This document shows positions 49,395 through 60,691 of a DNA stretch of 64,000 nucleotides, piece by piece; the stretch's first letter is position 1; every line of letters begins with the position of its first letter. The DNA is from Coriaria nepalensis. Its lineage: Eukaryota; Streptophyta; Magnoliopsida; Cucurbitales; Coriariaceae. The stretch lies in the NCBI GenBank assembly GCA_027186245.1, contig CP114487.1:11651001-11715000 (forward strand), read 5' to 3'. The position numbers and the translations under genes were made by a program. The notes under the pieces were generated by a model. The model did no database searches and had not been told where the DNA came from. It saw nothing but the letters and a program-made list of their open reading frames with translations.

Positions 49395-51563
49395 TCAAGT
49401 GAAACCGTAGCTCGTCGGATTTGTTACCAAGTGAGAGGAGGGTAATTGTTCCAGGGAGACAGCGGGTTGATAGAAATTACAATGTTGTTGCTGTGGTTGC
49501 CAGTGCTGTGAACTTACAGCTCCATCCATCATACCTTTAAACTCAGAATCATTCCCCCGGGCGTCACCAAAGTTAGGTTCATCAGTGTCCATCATTTCAA
49601 CTTCTTCAGCTTCCATTTCTTCTGGCAGAGCCATTCCTTCCTCTTCTCTAGTGGTTAGGGGAAAATGTGAGGGAACCCAGGGAACAACAGCCAAAGAATC
49701 GTTGGAAACCCCAGTACTTTCTTCCAGTAGTATTTCCTCATTTCGTCCGGAATTAGAACCTTCCAAACCAAAGAGATAATCTGCAGTAAGTAAAAGAGAG
49801 GTAATGAGTTTTCAGAGATGGTTCCTTGTCCAGTTGGGCTGAAAAAAGTTGACTATAATGGCCATAAATAAACTGAGGCAGAATTATAATCTAGTATTCG
49901 GGACAAATTAGAGTGCAAGAGTAACAGAAAAAAGTGCATCACAGACTACGTTTCATCTAAAGTTAGAACAACCCTGATTCAGTGGTGGAATCAGCACACA
50001 TTACAGTCTTTCAAGCACTCTAAGACCTCTTTGACCAAAGACCTCAAATTTTAAGTTGCAGTCCAGGTATCAATTGACTCATTATCTACCACAGAACAAG
50101 CATTTCTAGGTTCATAGTTTCATACCCATGTAAAGACTAGTAAAACCATGTAATGAAGTTCATTATAGCATTGAATAGACACATATGTCATCTAATGTAA
50201 CTTATTTCTTGATGGTTCTTGGTTCCAGTTATTCCCAAACCAGGAATCCCCCAAGGACTCTCCATTACTAGTCATCAAAAGCATCCACTCAACTTATCTT
50301 CAGATAAAGAAAAAGAAGTGTTGCATAAAAGAGAGGGGGGAGGGGGCTGCTGCTATGTAATCACCCATCCCTTCCAACTCAGAGCTATATTAAGAACAAG
50401 GCATGACGAAAAAAATGCATGTAACATAGTTTGCACATAACATGAAATACAGAGTGGACGGTAATCTAATTTAGAAACATTAAGAACTACACGATCACCC
50501 ATGTCACTACAGCAATGTCAGTAAACATCTGCTGATACAGACCAACAATCGAAGTACTCTGCACTAAAAAATGCAAGAACGCAGAAGATTTATATCAAAT
50601 ACGAAGTTCCAATCAGTTGAGCATATATTTCAGTATATCAAATATTAATCAACAGAAGTGACCAAAACAAAATCTCAATCTTACTCTTTAAACCAGGAAT
50701 CCAGTCCGAATTTACAATGAAGGTAAAATCAGTGGTACTTGGTGATTTAGGAATCGGTGTATTTGCAGGATTATACAGCATAATAGCTCTTTCTTCGGAG
50801 CTCTTATCAAAAGGCATCAAGCCTGTTGTTACTGCAGCATCAGGTTGCATCGTGCTATTATTACTTGGTTCTTGTTCTTGTAATAGCCCTCCTTCATTTA
50901 TGACTGGAATCGAGGTGGCAACCTACATAGGCCAAAAATAGACGGTGAATTTAGTTAGAAGTTCACTTTAAGCAACAAAGATCAGCGCATCCTTACAAAA
51001 TTATATCATACAGGCGTTTCCACGGTTGAATAAATTCATTCTGAATTTGTAACAGTTTGGTATTCAAAATAAGTACTACTTAGTTGTATTGGTTTTGGAA
51101 TCTAGATACTCTGTAATAACTGCAATGAATTCTGTAGAACGAATTGTTTATCAATGAATGAAGAGTATGACCACTTTTATTCCGATCCACTCAAATTGAC
51201 TTATGATCCACTACCTTTACCAACAAATAGAGTGGATTAAAATGATACTCGCGTCTGCATCTAATCTTCACCAGAAATTACTTCTCAAAAACCAGATGCA
51301 CTTACAAACACCAGCATTCAGTGAGTTGTAGTGATAAACAATGAATAGATCGCAGTCGAAAAGAAGCAGACCAATTAAAGGAACCGAAGGAAAAAAAATA
51401 TACACACATATATATAGAGAGAGAGAGAGAGATACAATAAATTGCGCCATTCATGAAACTGAACGAAGAAAAAAGAAAGGTAGGTAGGTACCAGTCTCCT
51501 GGATTTTCTGGAGAGAGGACTAAAGGAGAAGTCAGCGATATGTTCGACATCCTTGCGCTTCAT
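49395..51563 (-). CDS. Acidic protein of unknown function
   Basis: Three exons on the minus strand (51492-51563, 50685-50922, 49395-49780) join in phase to 231 residues. I do not recognise a named domain. It starts MKRKDVEHIADFSFSPLSRKSRRL, a basic patch that could be a nuclear localisation signal. The middle is of mixed composition and contains FIVNSDWIPGLK and DYLFGLEG. The last third is strongly acidic (PEEMEAEEVEMMDTDE) followed by a Gln/His-rich stretch (HWQPQQQHCNF), with no membrane segment. Short acidic nuclear regulators look like this, but that is only a guess. Clean splice borders and a continuous frame over three exons argue for a real gene. Introns are long (about 570 and 900 bp) relative to the coding exons. 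Confidence 0.75.
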
Positions 51564-52135
51564 CTTTCTGTAATTCTAGTATCGATTAGCCTATAAACCC
51601 TAATCACCGAATTTCACTTCGGACTTCACAAATCATAGCCTTCTCATGATCGGAGATAAACTCGGATTTTAGGCAGCTAGGCTTTCTTTTCAAAAGAGAC
51701 TAGGGGTTGGTTCTTCTCCACTTTTCCATTGGTTTTCTGGTGGCTTCTCGGCTTTATGACCTCTATTCTAAATTTTTCTTTTTGTTAATAGTTTTCTCCT
51801 GCTATCTTTTCTTCAATTCTTACCGCAGTCCCGCGGGAAAAAACCCCGCCATTTCTTAACGGGTGGGCCGCAGTCCCGTGGGTCTATATTCCATAAAAGC
51901 CCAAACACTCTCTTCAATAGTTTGACCAAAAAGTAAAACGGCCCAATAATATCGTAGGTCCAATGCGTTGATGCCACGTCGATGGTTAAGAATTCCGATT
52001 ACGAAGAATGCCAATACGACATGTCGTCATTTATTTTTTCTTGGTTTCTGACAACGATTTTTTGTGTGCGAAGTAAATGGAATCGGTGATTGTATTAGCC
52101 ACATTAAAAGAAATCTAATTGAAGATAAGTTAGTT
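51564..52135. other. Spacer between two minus-strand genes
   Basis: Promoter and leader of the acidic-protein gene (AAACCCTAATCACC at about 51594-51607 resembles a telo-box), then 3' flank of the GT64 gene. No gene seen. Confidence 0.5.
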
Positions 52136-53137
52136 CTAAACATTGCTATCACATAAAACCAACTTCCCTCCTTTTTCACACAAGCCTTGTTCACCAACAG
52201 AATTAACTACCTTCCCATAACTATACCTCAACGGCATTCGCCCCAACAGCTTATGAAACTCCCTGATACACTCCCCTCTCCTCTTCCTGTGCTCCCCTTT
52301 CCTACTACTCAACCCAACTTCCTTCAATCCCAGCCGTCCATCACCATCACCACTCTCCTCATTCCGTGGGTCCCCCCAGTCCCTGGCCATCTCCGCACCA
52401 ACCAAGATGGGCCCCGCATTTGTCTTATCCGCCACCACAAAGTTCATCAAAATATCCTCGCAGTTACGTGCCCGATCGACTACATTCCTCATCTCCGCCA
52501 CCGAGCTTCCTCCTTCACAGCTGTAATTGAACAAATACTCCATCTTCAGTATCATGAACTTGGTGAGCACGATCGAGTACTTGTCCGGATGAACCGTGTA
52601 GATCCATTTCTTCCTCGATAGATCAATGTCATGCGATCTCACGAAGAACCCGATCAGACGTTCGGGATTCGTTCTCCATGTCGTGAATGCGAATTCGAAT
52701 GATTTTGAATCGATTTCTACGTCGTCATCGCAGATCAGAACGGCGCGGGTCGAGATTGAGCTCCGAGGAAGGAACCGAGCATTGAGACTGCCCGAGGATT
52801 GGCGGATCAAGGAGATCTTTCCGGCGCCGAAAGAGGATAGAGTAAGGTTCCGAGCAAATTCGGAAAGGACTTCTGATGGAGTGGAAGGATTTCCCCAGAG
52901 CACGAGAACAGAGGAGACGGAGGCGGATGTGGCGTAAGTGTCGGCTATTGATTGGAGAAGAGGGATACGAGACTCGGAGTAACCGTTGATTAGGACGGTG
53001 ATTTGATCAGACCTGAGAGTTCGTCGGTCTGGATGGGATCTAGGATCGCATGGATCAAGGAGTGATTTTCGCGAAGAGAACACAGTAGCGGTGGAGAAGA
53101 AAACGAAAAAAGCTGCCGCCACGAATTTGAAGCTCAT
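52136..53137 (-). CDS. Exostosin-like glycosyltransferase, GT64 family (At1g80290-like)
   Basis: Intact single-exon gene, 333 residues. The N-terminus MSFKFVAAAFFVFFSTATVF is a signal anchor, suggesting a type II Golgi protein. The rest is a GT64 (exostosin C-terminal type) transferase domain: ITVLINGYSESRIPLLQSI opens the Rossmann-like fold, LVLWGNPSTPS follows, and the metal-binding DDD is at residues 137-139 in AVLICDDDVEID. Further conserved pieces are ERLIGFFVRSH, YSIVLTKFMIL and NCEDILMNFVV, the last carrying the Glu-Asp pair typical of the acceptor/metal region. The exact substrate is unknown; related plant GT64 proteins glycosylate sphingolipids or other glycans, so no reaction is assigned. 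Small intronless architecture and length match At1g80290. Confidence 0.9.
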   Translation of the reverse strand: MSFKFVAAAFFVFFSTATVFSSRKSLLDPCDPRSHPDRRTLRSDQITVLINGYSESRIPLLQSIADTYATSASVSSVLVLWGNPSTPSEVLSEFARNLTLSSFGAGKISLIRQSSGSLNARFLPRSSISTRAVLICDDDVEIDSKSFEFAFTTWRTNPERLIGFFVRSHDIDLSRKKWIYTVHPDKYSIVLTKFMILKMEYLFNYSCEGGSSVAEMRNVVDRARNCEDILMNFVVADKTNAGPILVGAEMARDWGDPRNEESGDGDGRLGLKEVGLSSRKGEHRKRRGECIREFHKLLGRMPLRYSYGKVVNSVGEQGLCEKGGKLVLCDSNV

Positions 53138-53335
53138 CTTCGGCGGGTTTATGCTGCTCCCTGGGAGAGCAATGGATTACTTATTCCAGATCGGTATAGA
53201 GAGGGTATTTCTGTCTTTCTATACTTAATATGAAACTGACGTGTTTTTATCGTTATTTATGTATCGGATGATAATCAAATTGGGGGAAGGATAGAGGAGA
53301 GGAAAGTAACGTTCAGTTTCGCGCGAGGAATTCTA
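53138..53335. promoter_or_regulatory. Short divergent (bidirectional) promoter region
   Basis: Only 198 bp separate the ATG of the GT64 gene (-) from the ATG of the CxxC protein gene (+). Both leaders and both core promoters must fit here. I see no clear TATA box on either strand. Confidence 0.7.
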
Positions 53336-54347
53336 ATGGCTAGTGCGACCATGTCCATGGCTCATCTGAAGCTCAATTTGACCGGGATTTTGCTATTTTC
53401 TCCAGCGAGAACTACGCGGTCCTTAAAGCCACCTCGCTGTGCGTCTCCACAGCAAGTCCATGAACAGAACCAACTGGTAACAATCTGTTACGCTTCTAAG
53501 CTTCATTTCTGGCTTTTACAAGTGAATTTGTAGAGAACTGAATTGAAGTTGGAAAGGCAATTCTTGATAAAGAAAAAAAAATAGCAATATTTCTTACTTT
53601 GCACGTATTCTTACAATTAATGAAAATGTCTCTTATTTTTCAAAACGAAAAAGAAAAAACGTGTTCTTACTCTTGTCCAATTTTCTTGAAGGTTGATGCA
53701 GTAATTTTATGTGAACCCTGCAGTGGTAAGGGATGGGTACTCTGTGATTTCTGTGAAGGGAAAAAGACAAATGTGAGCGCTGATAACAAGCGGCTCTACC
53801 GTCGATGTCCATCTTGCAGAGCTGTAAGTAGCTCATTGTGTCCACTTTTGATTGCATGCTAAGCTTGAATTTCAATATATGAGCCCATGTTCTCGATTCC
53901 CTATTTGGACGAGCTTCATGTTATATAAAGGTATTTTCTGATTGTTTTCAAACTCGAAAGGTATTAAACCATGTACTTTAATGGGTTAATCTTTATCCAT
54001 ACCATAAGCCTAGAGAAGCGTGTTAAAAGTATCTGGCATTCCTACAATCTGCATCATAAACGGGGTACTAGTTTGGTGTTCATATTCCCATGTTCGTATT
54101 GTTTCTTTATTGATCTTAATGGATTTTTGCTTTAGTTTCTTGTAGGGGCGGCCTAATGTCGTATGGTACTTTTTTAGTTATAGGCTTGTAGTTGTTTCAT
54201 CATTCTTGAATATACTAAAGTTTGGTTTGGAGCTGATACACACTTGACACTCATTTCCAGGTTGGGTATGTGTTGTGTTCAAAGTGCAAAGTTTTCAAAT
54301 GCGTTACTTTTCCAAACTATAATGACGGCTCGGACCTATCTTTCTGA
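53336..54347 (+). CDS. Small plastid-type CxxC zinc-finger protein (DnaJ/BSD2-like, At1g22630-like)
   Basis: Three exons (53336-53476, 53692-53823, 54261-54347), all phase 0, encode 119 residues. The N-terminal ~45 residues are rich in Ser, Thr, Arg and hydroxylated residues with few acidic ones, consistent with a chloroplast transit peptide. The mature part has four CxxC pairs: CEPC and CDFC in a DnaJ-like CxxCxGxG context (CEPCSGKGWVLCDFCEGKK), then CPSC and CSKC, ending VTFPNYNDGSDLSF. This is a variant of the DnaJ zinc-finger fold, as in the Rubisco chaperone BSD2 and similar plastid redox/chaperone proteins. A chaperone-like role is inference; it lacks a J domain. The Arabidopsis gene is At1g22630 by recollection. 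Confidence 0.82.
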
Positions 54348-56116
54348 ACCTTAGTTCTTCTTGGATCAATCCCATGAGAGGTTAAAAGGTACTTATTTGC
54401 TTGCTGTTCTCTTGGAGGAGGCTTCAATTGTTTTGACCAATTACATTTAGTGCCTTTACTTTGTGTACAAAAGATTCCTTCTCTATGAGCTTTGTGATAT
54501 GCATCAGACAAGTCATGTAACCGAAAGACAATAAAAGAAATCGAATAATTTGTTATTGACCCATTGTATTCTCTGTTGTTGTTGAATAGAGGGAGTTTAT
54601 CGAAAGCTCTCAGCAGCCTTAATTTGCAACATGAAGTAGTTTACTGAATCCGGTGTTCATTAATGAATGATTCGTAAATTCATAATTTACCTCCCTGATC
54701 ATTACTGGTTCAGTTTTGTTCTTGAAAATGAGGTAGGTATCGAGGACAGTTACATGATGAAGCCCGACTGGTAATAAACTTGGTGAGAGTAAGATAAATG
54801 ATGTGAATTTGAGAGTCAAGATTATTGACTAATTACTACATCCACTAGAACTGACAATGTTATAAATCAAAAAAGAGGAAGACCATGTAAACGGTAGACC
54901 GATACATCTCAACCGCATGTAACATTGGTAAGATGTTGGATGTGACAGTGTGAAGCTACATGTGTGGTTGAAATGGATTGTTATATCATAGACATAGTCC
55001 GCACAAGATTTTTTCATAACTCAAAATTTCAAGTTTAGCAAAGTCCCCTACCAGTATTTTCGAATTTACTAACGTAGCACTAGCTTGCCAAAAACTGAGA
55101 TTTCTCAATTTGTTTTACTGACAGACCATTATGTGACTCTAACATCGTCAAAGAACAAAGCTTTGGACAAAGTATCTGCATCTGCTGTGATTATTTTTAG
55201 GTTCATGTGCATCTCCGTCTTGTTTGATAGTTAGTCACATGGTTGAATAGTCATTGATGATATTATTATTATGCTTGGTCAAAAGGTCTGCTTACATGTG
55301 ATTAATCAGTCCTTCATCAAGTTTAAGATGTGCAGATGCATGTGAAGTTATTTTGGAAAGCCTGAATTTATGCTTCTCTTAACTTCTTTCGCGCTATATT
55401 GACCCAAGTTGCCGCAATATTAGCAAGTTTAATATGTTTGAAACCCTTATTTTAAGTCATGAAATCCATATAAAACTGTAACCTGCACATTGTAAGTACT
55501 GAAGTACAAGTTTTAAAGCACATTTATTTTTGTCTTGTGAACTGGAAGTATTATACAACTGTACAGAATCGTATGTACTGTTTTTCGAATCTCTTCCTCG
55601 TTAAAATGTATCCGTAAGCTAATCGTGAAAGTCCGTATTTTTTCATTTACTATTTACTATGAATACAGCTTTCAGATGAACTGAAAATCATCTCCCCTTC
55701 TGAAAATTTCACCGCTTAAGTTGTTATTTAGCTTTAAAACAAGCAAAGTAGTATTCTTTTGCACGGTGGTTTTGCATGGAGAGACCACCTACTATTACAG
55801 GTGTAGAAATCCGTTTACTAAGTAAGGTCAAGAAATTATGTTTAACAAATTGAACAAGATCTAGTGCTTCTTCTTCATCACTAGTTTTCACTTCTCATAC
55901 ATGTTCTGGAAATACTATTATGATTAGCATTTAGTACATTATATAATCTGCAAGCTGTTGTTACTTTAACATCTTCAAATGGTGTCGTCTTATTCAAATT
56001 TCTCTCTTTTTGATACACTTTTTACTCAAAGTGGAGAAGCTCATCGATTAGACTCTTGTACAATTCGAGTCTAGTCTATAATACAAAAAAAAAAGGAACA
56101 AAAAAAAAGAAGGAAA
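54348..56116. other. Convergent intergenic region
   Basis: 3' flanks of the CxxC protein gene (+) and of the SAUR gene (-), about 1.8 kb of AT-rich DNA. No open frame with recognisable similarity. Confidence 0.5.
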
Positions 56117-56659
56117 CTATCTGCACATTGGACTGTGTGGATTATGGTGAGAATTATGAGCAGGAAGCTGGGTTTGATCTGATGGGCAATAACCCATCAA
56201 ATCATCTGCACTGAAACTACATTTCTGCTGTATAAAAGAGATATCCTTCTTCTGCTCAACCATTTTCACTACACTTTCAAAGACAGGAACTTCACATGGA
56301 AATCTCAAAACGCCTTCCTGTTGAAACCCAAATTCCTCTTCTGCTTCCCTCAACAGAATCTGGAATGCACGATGACCCAAATACTGTGTTGGGATGACAA
56401 ATCTCTTAAGCCCTTCTCCCACACTAACAGCTAGATACCCTTTTGGCACATTAACGTCGCCTGAGCCCGAATCATTACGCACCGAGTCAGAGCGATCTGA
56501 TAGAGAAAGTGTTCTTTTCAGAAACTTGATGCTCTTGCCGCTGCTGCTGCCATTGCCATTCCTGCTTGCTTTTGAAGAGTTTGCAAGCTTTCTCCACTTC
56601 TTAAGGATTCGTTGAAGCCTAACGATTTCTGTGATCTTGTTAGACTTCTTTGAATCCAT
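56117..56659 (-). CDS. SAUR family auxin-responsive protein, At4g31320-like
   Basis: Intronless, 180 residues. It begins MDSKKSNKITEIVRLQRILKKW (a basic amphipathic lead typical of longer SAURs), followed by a Ser/Asn/Gly-rich linker. The SAUR domain follows: NVPKGYLAVSVGEGLKRFVIP, then LGHRAFQILLREAEEEFGF, LRFPCEVPVFESVV and a Cys/Ser-rich tail. SAURs inhibit PP2C.D phosphatases, activating plasma-membrane proton pumps and promoting cell expansion; expression is usually auxin-controlled. I chose this ATG because the in-frame one at 56755 lies within the likely TATA box. Length and the DUF599 neighbour suggest the At4g31320 (SAUR37-type) orthologue. Confidence 0.93.
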   Translation of the reverse strand: MDSKKSNKITEIVRLQRILKKWRKLANSSKASRNGNGSSSGKSIKFLKRTLSLSDRSDSVRNDSGSGDVNVPKGYLAVSVGEGLKRFVIPTQYLGHRAFQILLREAEEEFGFQQEGVLRFPCEVPVFESVVKMVEQKKDISFIQQKCSFSADDLMGYCPSDQTQLPAHNSHHNPHSPMCR

Positions 56660-56754
56660 TGCCTCTTTTTTCCTTTTTACTGAAGAAGCTATTATAGATT
56701 CAAAAGTTCTAAGAATATAGATATCCTGCTGCTTCTCCAAAACAGATGCCTCCA

Positions 56755-56761
56755 ATTTATA
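56755..56761 (-). promoter_or_regulatory. Predicted TATA box of the SAUR gene
   Basis: CTATAAATTGG on the minus strand, about 96 bp upstream of the chosen start codon, would place transcription start near 56728 and give a leader of about 70 nt. It excludes the upstream in-frame ATG at 56755. Confidence 0.6.
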
Positions 56762-57379
56762 GAGATCAGAGGCCGAGTCCTTGGAATTAATTATTATATT
56801 AAAATGGGCCCAAAACGCTCGATTCTCAAAACTGTAGTGAATCTAGTAAAAAAGCTACAAAATTTTCTATAATCACTTGAAACACCGAAACTTATAACAT
56901 ATTAGCATGAAGCTATAAATACCCATTTAAATCCGACCCAACTGATCATACCACATGTACTATGTCAACATATTGGATGGATCAGGTAAGTCGGGTTCAA
57001 TCGGATGTCTCGGTTTTACGTCGGTATGCTACGAGTTATGGTGATTTTAATTTTATGCTAATTTGGGGAGGAGGGTTCTGGGCCCTTTTATTTGTGTTAA
57101 ATTCTCTATGAGGATGGGATTTCCCATTTTGCATCTTCTTAATGTTATTCTTCAATTCTCTAAGAATAGAAGGTAACAGAGAACCCATTTGGGGTCCTGG
57201 TTATTTTAATATACTATATAGTTTTTATTCACCTTAATCATGGTTCTATGAAAAAAAAAAAAAATTGGTCAGTTAAGTGGCCTCGTAAACATTCAATCAT
57301 ACTCCACTCCTAATCATTTAATTTTCAAACCTTATTTTCAAATTTAATTAATTTCCTTGTTAGAAAATAGATGCCTTCT

Positions 57380-57460
57380 AACTAACCCTATTCTCGAAAC
57401 AACTAACCCTAACCCTATTCTCGAAATAACTAACCCTAACCCTAACCCTATTCTCGAAGT
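57380..57460. repeat. Telomere-like CCCTAA repeats in a growing 21/27/33-bp unit
   Basis: Three adjacent units, each ending CCCTATTCTCGAAAC/AAAT/AAGT, carry one, two and three CCCTAA words respectively, so unit length rises by 6 bp each time. The 6-bp word is not the usual 7-bp plant telomere repeat CCCTAAA. Confidence 0.85.
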
Positions 57461-58555
57461 AAGCATACTCCTTTTAATGGAGGATAGCCAGCTTCAATTT
57501 CGAGATCACTGCATGTGAAGTGGAAAACGTTACCCGAACGTGTTTCTCGTAAGAAGCGTTCATTACAACGCAGGAGTTTGCAACTAAAATATGTGTCGGT
57601 CAAATTGTTTATTTATTTATTAATTAATTAACGTAAATAGTAATGAAATTTTGTCCATATAAAGCAGTATAGTAATACGTACGTAATATGCGTATACCGT
57701 TGAACAGAAGTAGTTAATGAGCACATGTTTTTTTCGGCTTAGGTTCCACCGTCCACGTGATGGTATAACTAATTTTTGACATGCAGACTTGGTGGGCCTA
57801 GGGCTTACTGGATCCAAGATTATGTAATGGGCAATCCAAACTCATGAATATTGGGCCTCAGTCTAGGAAGCCCATTTTGATTGCCATGTGAAAATTAGGA
57901 ACCGAAAAGAGAGCCCAAGAAAAAAAAAAATTTCTTCAATTGTGAATCAAGTCTAACCATATGCAACAGCCTTTTTGCGATTTAACGTATGCGATATTTT
58001 CATTATATATAAATTTGATATATTATATGATATGATAATATAAATTTTATGTAATTTGACAGATATTTTATCAAAAAAAAATTTCAATCATTTTCGGTCA
58101 AATGGGACGAAACCGCACGTAAGAACATCACGACATGTATAGATAATGATAGTGATGATTTGTTTACAAAAAAATCATCCATTCATTGCTGCAAACCTTT
58201 CAATCTTGTACGTTCCTCAACTTTTTTTAAAATTTTTCTTTAACCCTTTTAAGCAAGGAGTGATGGGAGATCAAATCATTATGCTTATCTATTCATTGCT
58301 TTTTTCACAAATCTGTGGTCTTGATCGACAAGGGATAGCAATATTTTATGTCTGTGTTAGTGTTAGGGTAGATGAGGATCGCGATCATGTTGTTGTCTTC
58401 AAATTTGAGTGGAAGACCTGACCTTAAAGAAACTGCCTGGCGCCTGCCCTTTAAAGTTCATTAACTCATGCACGAAAAACCTTGTATCATGGTTTATACA
58501 CTAAGATAGCATACAAATAATATTATCTTATCTTTACAAGCTGCCATAATTTATA

Positions 58556-58577
58556 TATATATATATATATATATATA
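58556..58577. repeat. (AT)n microsatellite
   Basis: About 11 AT dinucleotides in intergenic DNA. Confidence 0.85.
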
Positions 58578-59717
58578 CAAATGAAAACGCATTAAGAACT
58601 AATTAATGTAATTAACATAATTAATGTCGAACCGCCGGACCGATATACATGATTATGATTTCGAATATCGAACTGGATGCGGCCAGATGTACCCGGCTTC
58701 TATATGTATGGTAATGCATGTATGTATCTTACTATCTAACTAGCTACCTAGCTAACAAATTGATGAGGTACGGTATTTTTCTTATGTAAAACTTGTAGAA
58801 TTTCCGGAAAGATCAAATTAAAGGGAGAATAAGGATCTTGAAGTAGAATATTCTCTTAGATATGAGATCCTCTTGTTAAATTGATGTAACTTTAGGGAGT
58901 AATTTGTACTCACAACCTCAGTCACATATATATATATATATGTTTAAGTTGGTGTGATTAATATTTTATATTGTATAGTATAGTACAAACTATATATTAT
59001 AAAATGAGCATATAACATTTTTAAATATAGAATGATTCCGAATCGCCCGACGCGTGAGAGTAGAGTAGGACAGAAATACGTAACTAGAGACATATAGAGG
59101 AGATATGTTTGGTCTGTTTAGGAGCACTAGATGCACAAAAACACAGTGGTCTTATGTGGAGATCACAACCTAAATATTATTTATCCACATTAACAATTGT
59201 CGGCCACCCTCTTTCTTTGCACACATGCAATATGATTGGACAAACCCTACTTTTGTTTTTTTTCTTTGTGGAATATTACCAAATGGAAAGCAAATCTATC
59301 TACAAGCACATAAATGTTCCATTCTAGAATTTCTAGATAACTAAGGTTCTTTAATGTATATAAATAGGAGTGTTATTTGCTTTTGATTAAGCAATTATGC
59401 ATGTAGCACTATCATGTTGGCACTTTGCAGTATTAAGAAATGGGTAAGAAGACAATCAAACCTTAATCATTGTGCCTAATTAATACAAACTATAAGGACA
59501 ATCTGTGTATCTTCCAAAGACGAAATGATAATATGTATAATTGTATGATTGTACGTCAGAATCAAAGTAATATACATGCAATAGAGTTTGAAACGAAGCG
59601 GGTACTAGAAGTAGTTGTAATGAAAACTGATAGTTACATGATACATGTGAATAGATCATCATCTCATTCGTTTAAGCTGGCCAATGGATTGGACATATCA
59701 AGAATGTAACATTTTGT

Positions 59718-59741
59718 ATATATATATATATATATATATAC
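59718..59741. repeat. (AT)n microsatellite
   Basis: About 12 AT dinucleotides in intergenic DNA; a second tract follows about 100 bp downstream. Confidence 0.85.
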
Positions 59742-59832
59742 AACCATTAATACATATATAATTACGATTTCATCGGATATATGGCTTGAATTGAGATCTC
59801 CATCAAGCATACTCGAGAGGAACTCTACCTGT

Positions 59833-59858
59833 ATATATATATATATATATATATATAT
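59833..59858. repeat. (AT)n microsatellite
   Basis: About 13 AT dinucleotides in intergenic DNA, about 830 bp upstream of the DUF599 start. Confidence 0.85.
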
Positions 59859-60541
59859 CTGTGTGGGTGAGTGAGTAACGTGTATATATATCATGATTTG
59901 ATTCATGGAATGAAGTTTGGGATGCATGATCAAGACACTGTTTCCTCACAAAATGTTCGTGAATAAATGGCGCCTGCCTACTAAGCTTCAACTCTCTCCA
60001 TTAACTAACTTTCTAGTTAATTGCTTTGAATCTAGAATCTCATTTAGGCATATAAAGTCACTAATTTGTATACCATGCATGTGTTTTTAATTCGTTTAAA
60101 CAATTAATCTGATTAAGATAACATATCAACATTAAATTACGAATATGCATACTCGATCATATCTCCTAGTTTGATGAAACAGTTGCCCTAATCAGGGCCT
60201 GCTAATCAATTGGGAGAATGAGCATCCCTTTCCTTAATTCATATCCTCTTAAAGATCAATTGTTTTGAGATCGTACGTAACTTTATATGTATATATATAT
60301 ATATTGATAATATTATTCAAGGGGACTAGAAATTTACCATGTTTAACTAAAAAGATTATTAAGAAAGAAAGGGTGGCAGGTGGGACAAATTCCTCCACAA
60401 AACCAAACACAACAAAGTGATAAGAAAAATAAATAAGGATTTGCTTTTTGCTCGACTTTGCCTGTCTGCGCTTTCTTAAAGAAGAGAATGGATGACACAT
60501 TCAATCAAGTCCACATACATGAATTCCTCGTTCCATGTCAT

Positions 60542-60549
60542 TATAAATA
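60542..60549 (+). promoter_or_regulatory. Predicted TATA box of the DUF599 gene
   Basis: TATAAATA, about 145 bp upstream of the start codon, implying transcription start near 60573 and a leader of about 120 nt. Confidence 0.55.
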
Positions 60550-60691
60550 CGTGGTGCCCCCACTCACAATTCACCAAGAGAAAATTATAATTAAAAGACA
60601 AAAAAGACTAACTGGCAAGTGAAGCTATTTATAATAGAGAGAAGGAACATCATTCAGAAACTTGATCATCAGAACTAACTGATTAGAGAAT

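Larger units (their letters stand above)
56762..60691. other. SAUR upstream region and long AT-rich intergenic DNA
   Basis: About 3.9 kb between divergent genes (SAUR - and DUF599 +). Very AT-rich with several (AT)n microsatellites and a telomere-like repeat, listed separately. Short open frames inside (for example near 58146 and 59109) have no recognisable similarity and are not called. Confidence 0.5.

Noticed and set aside
57380..57460. A true chromosome end or functional telomere
   Set aside because: Only six CCCTAA words in 81 bp, the unit is not the plant 7-mer, and normal genes lie on both sides.
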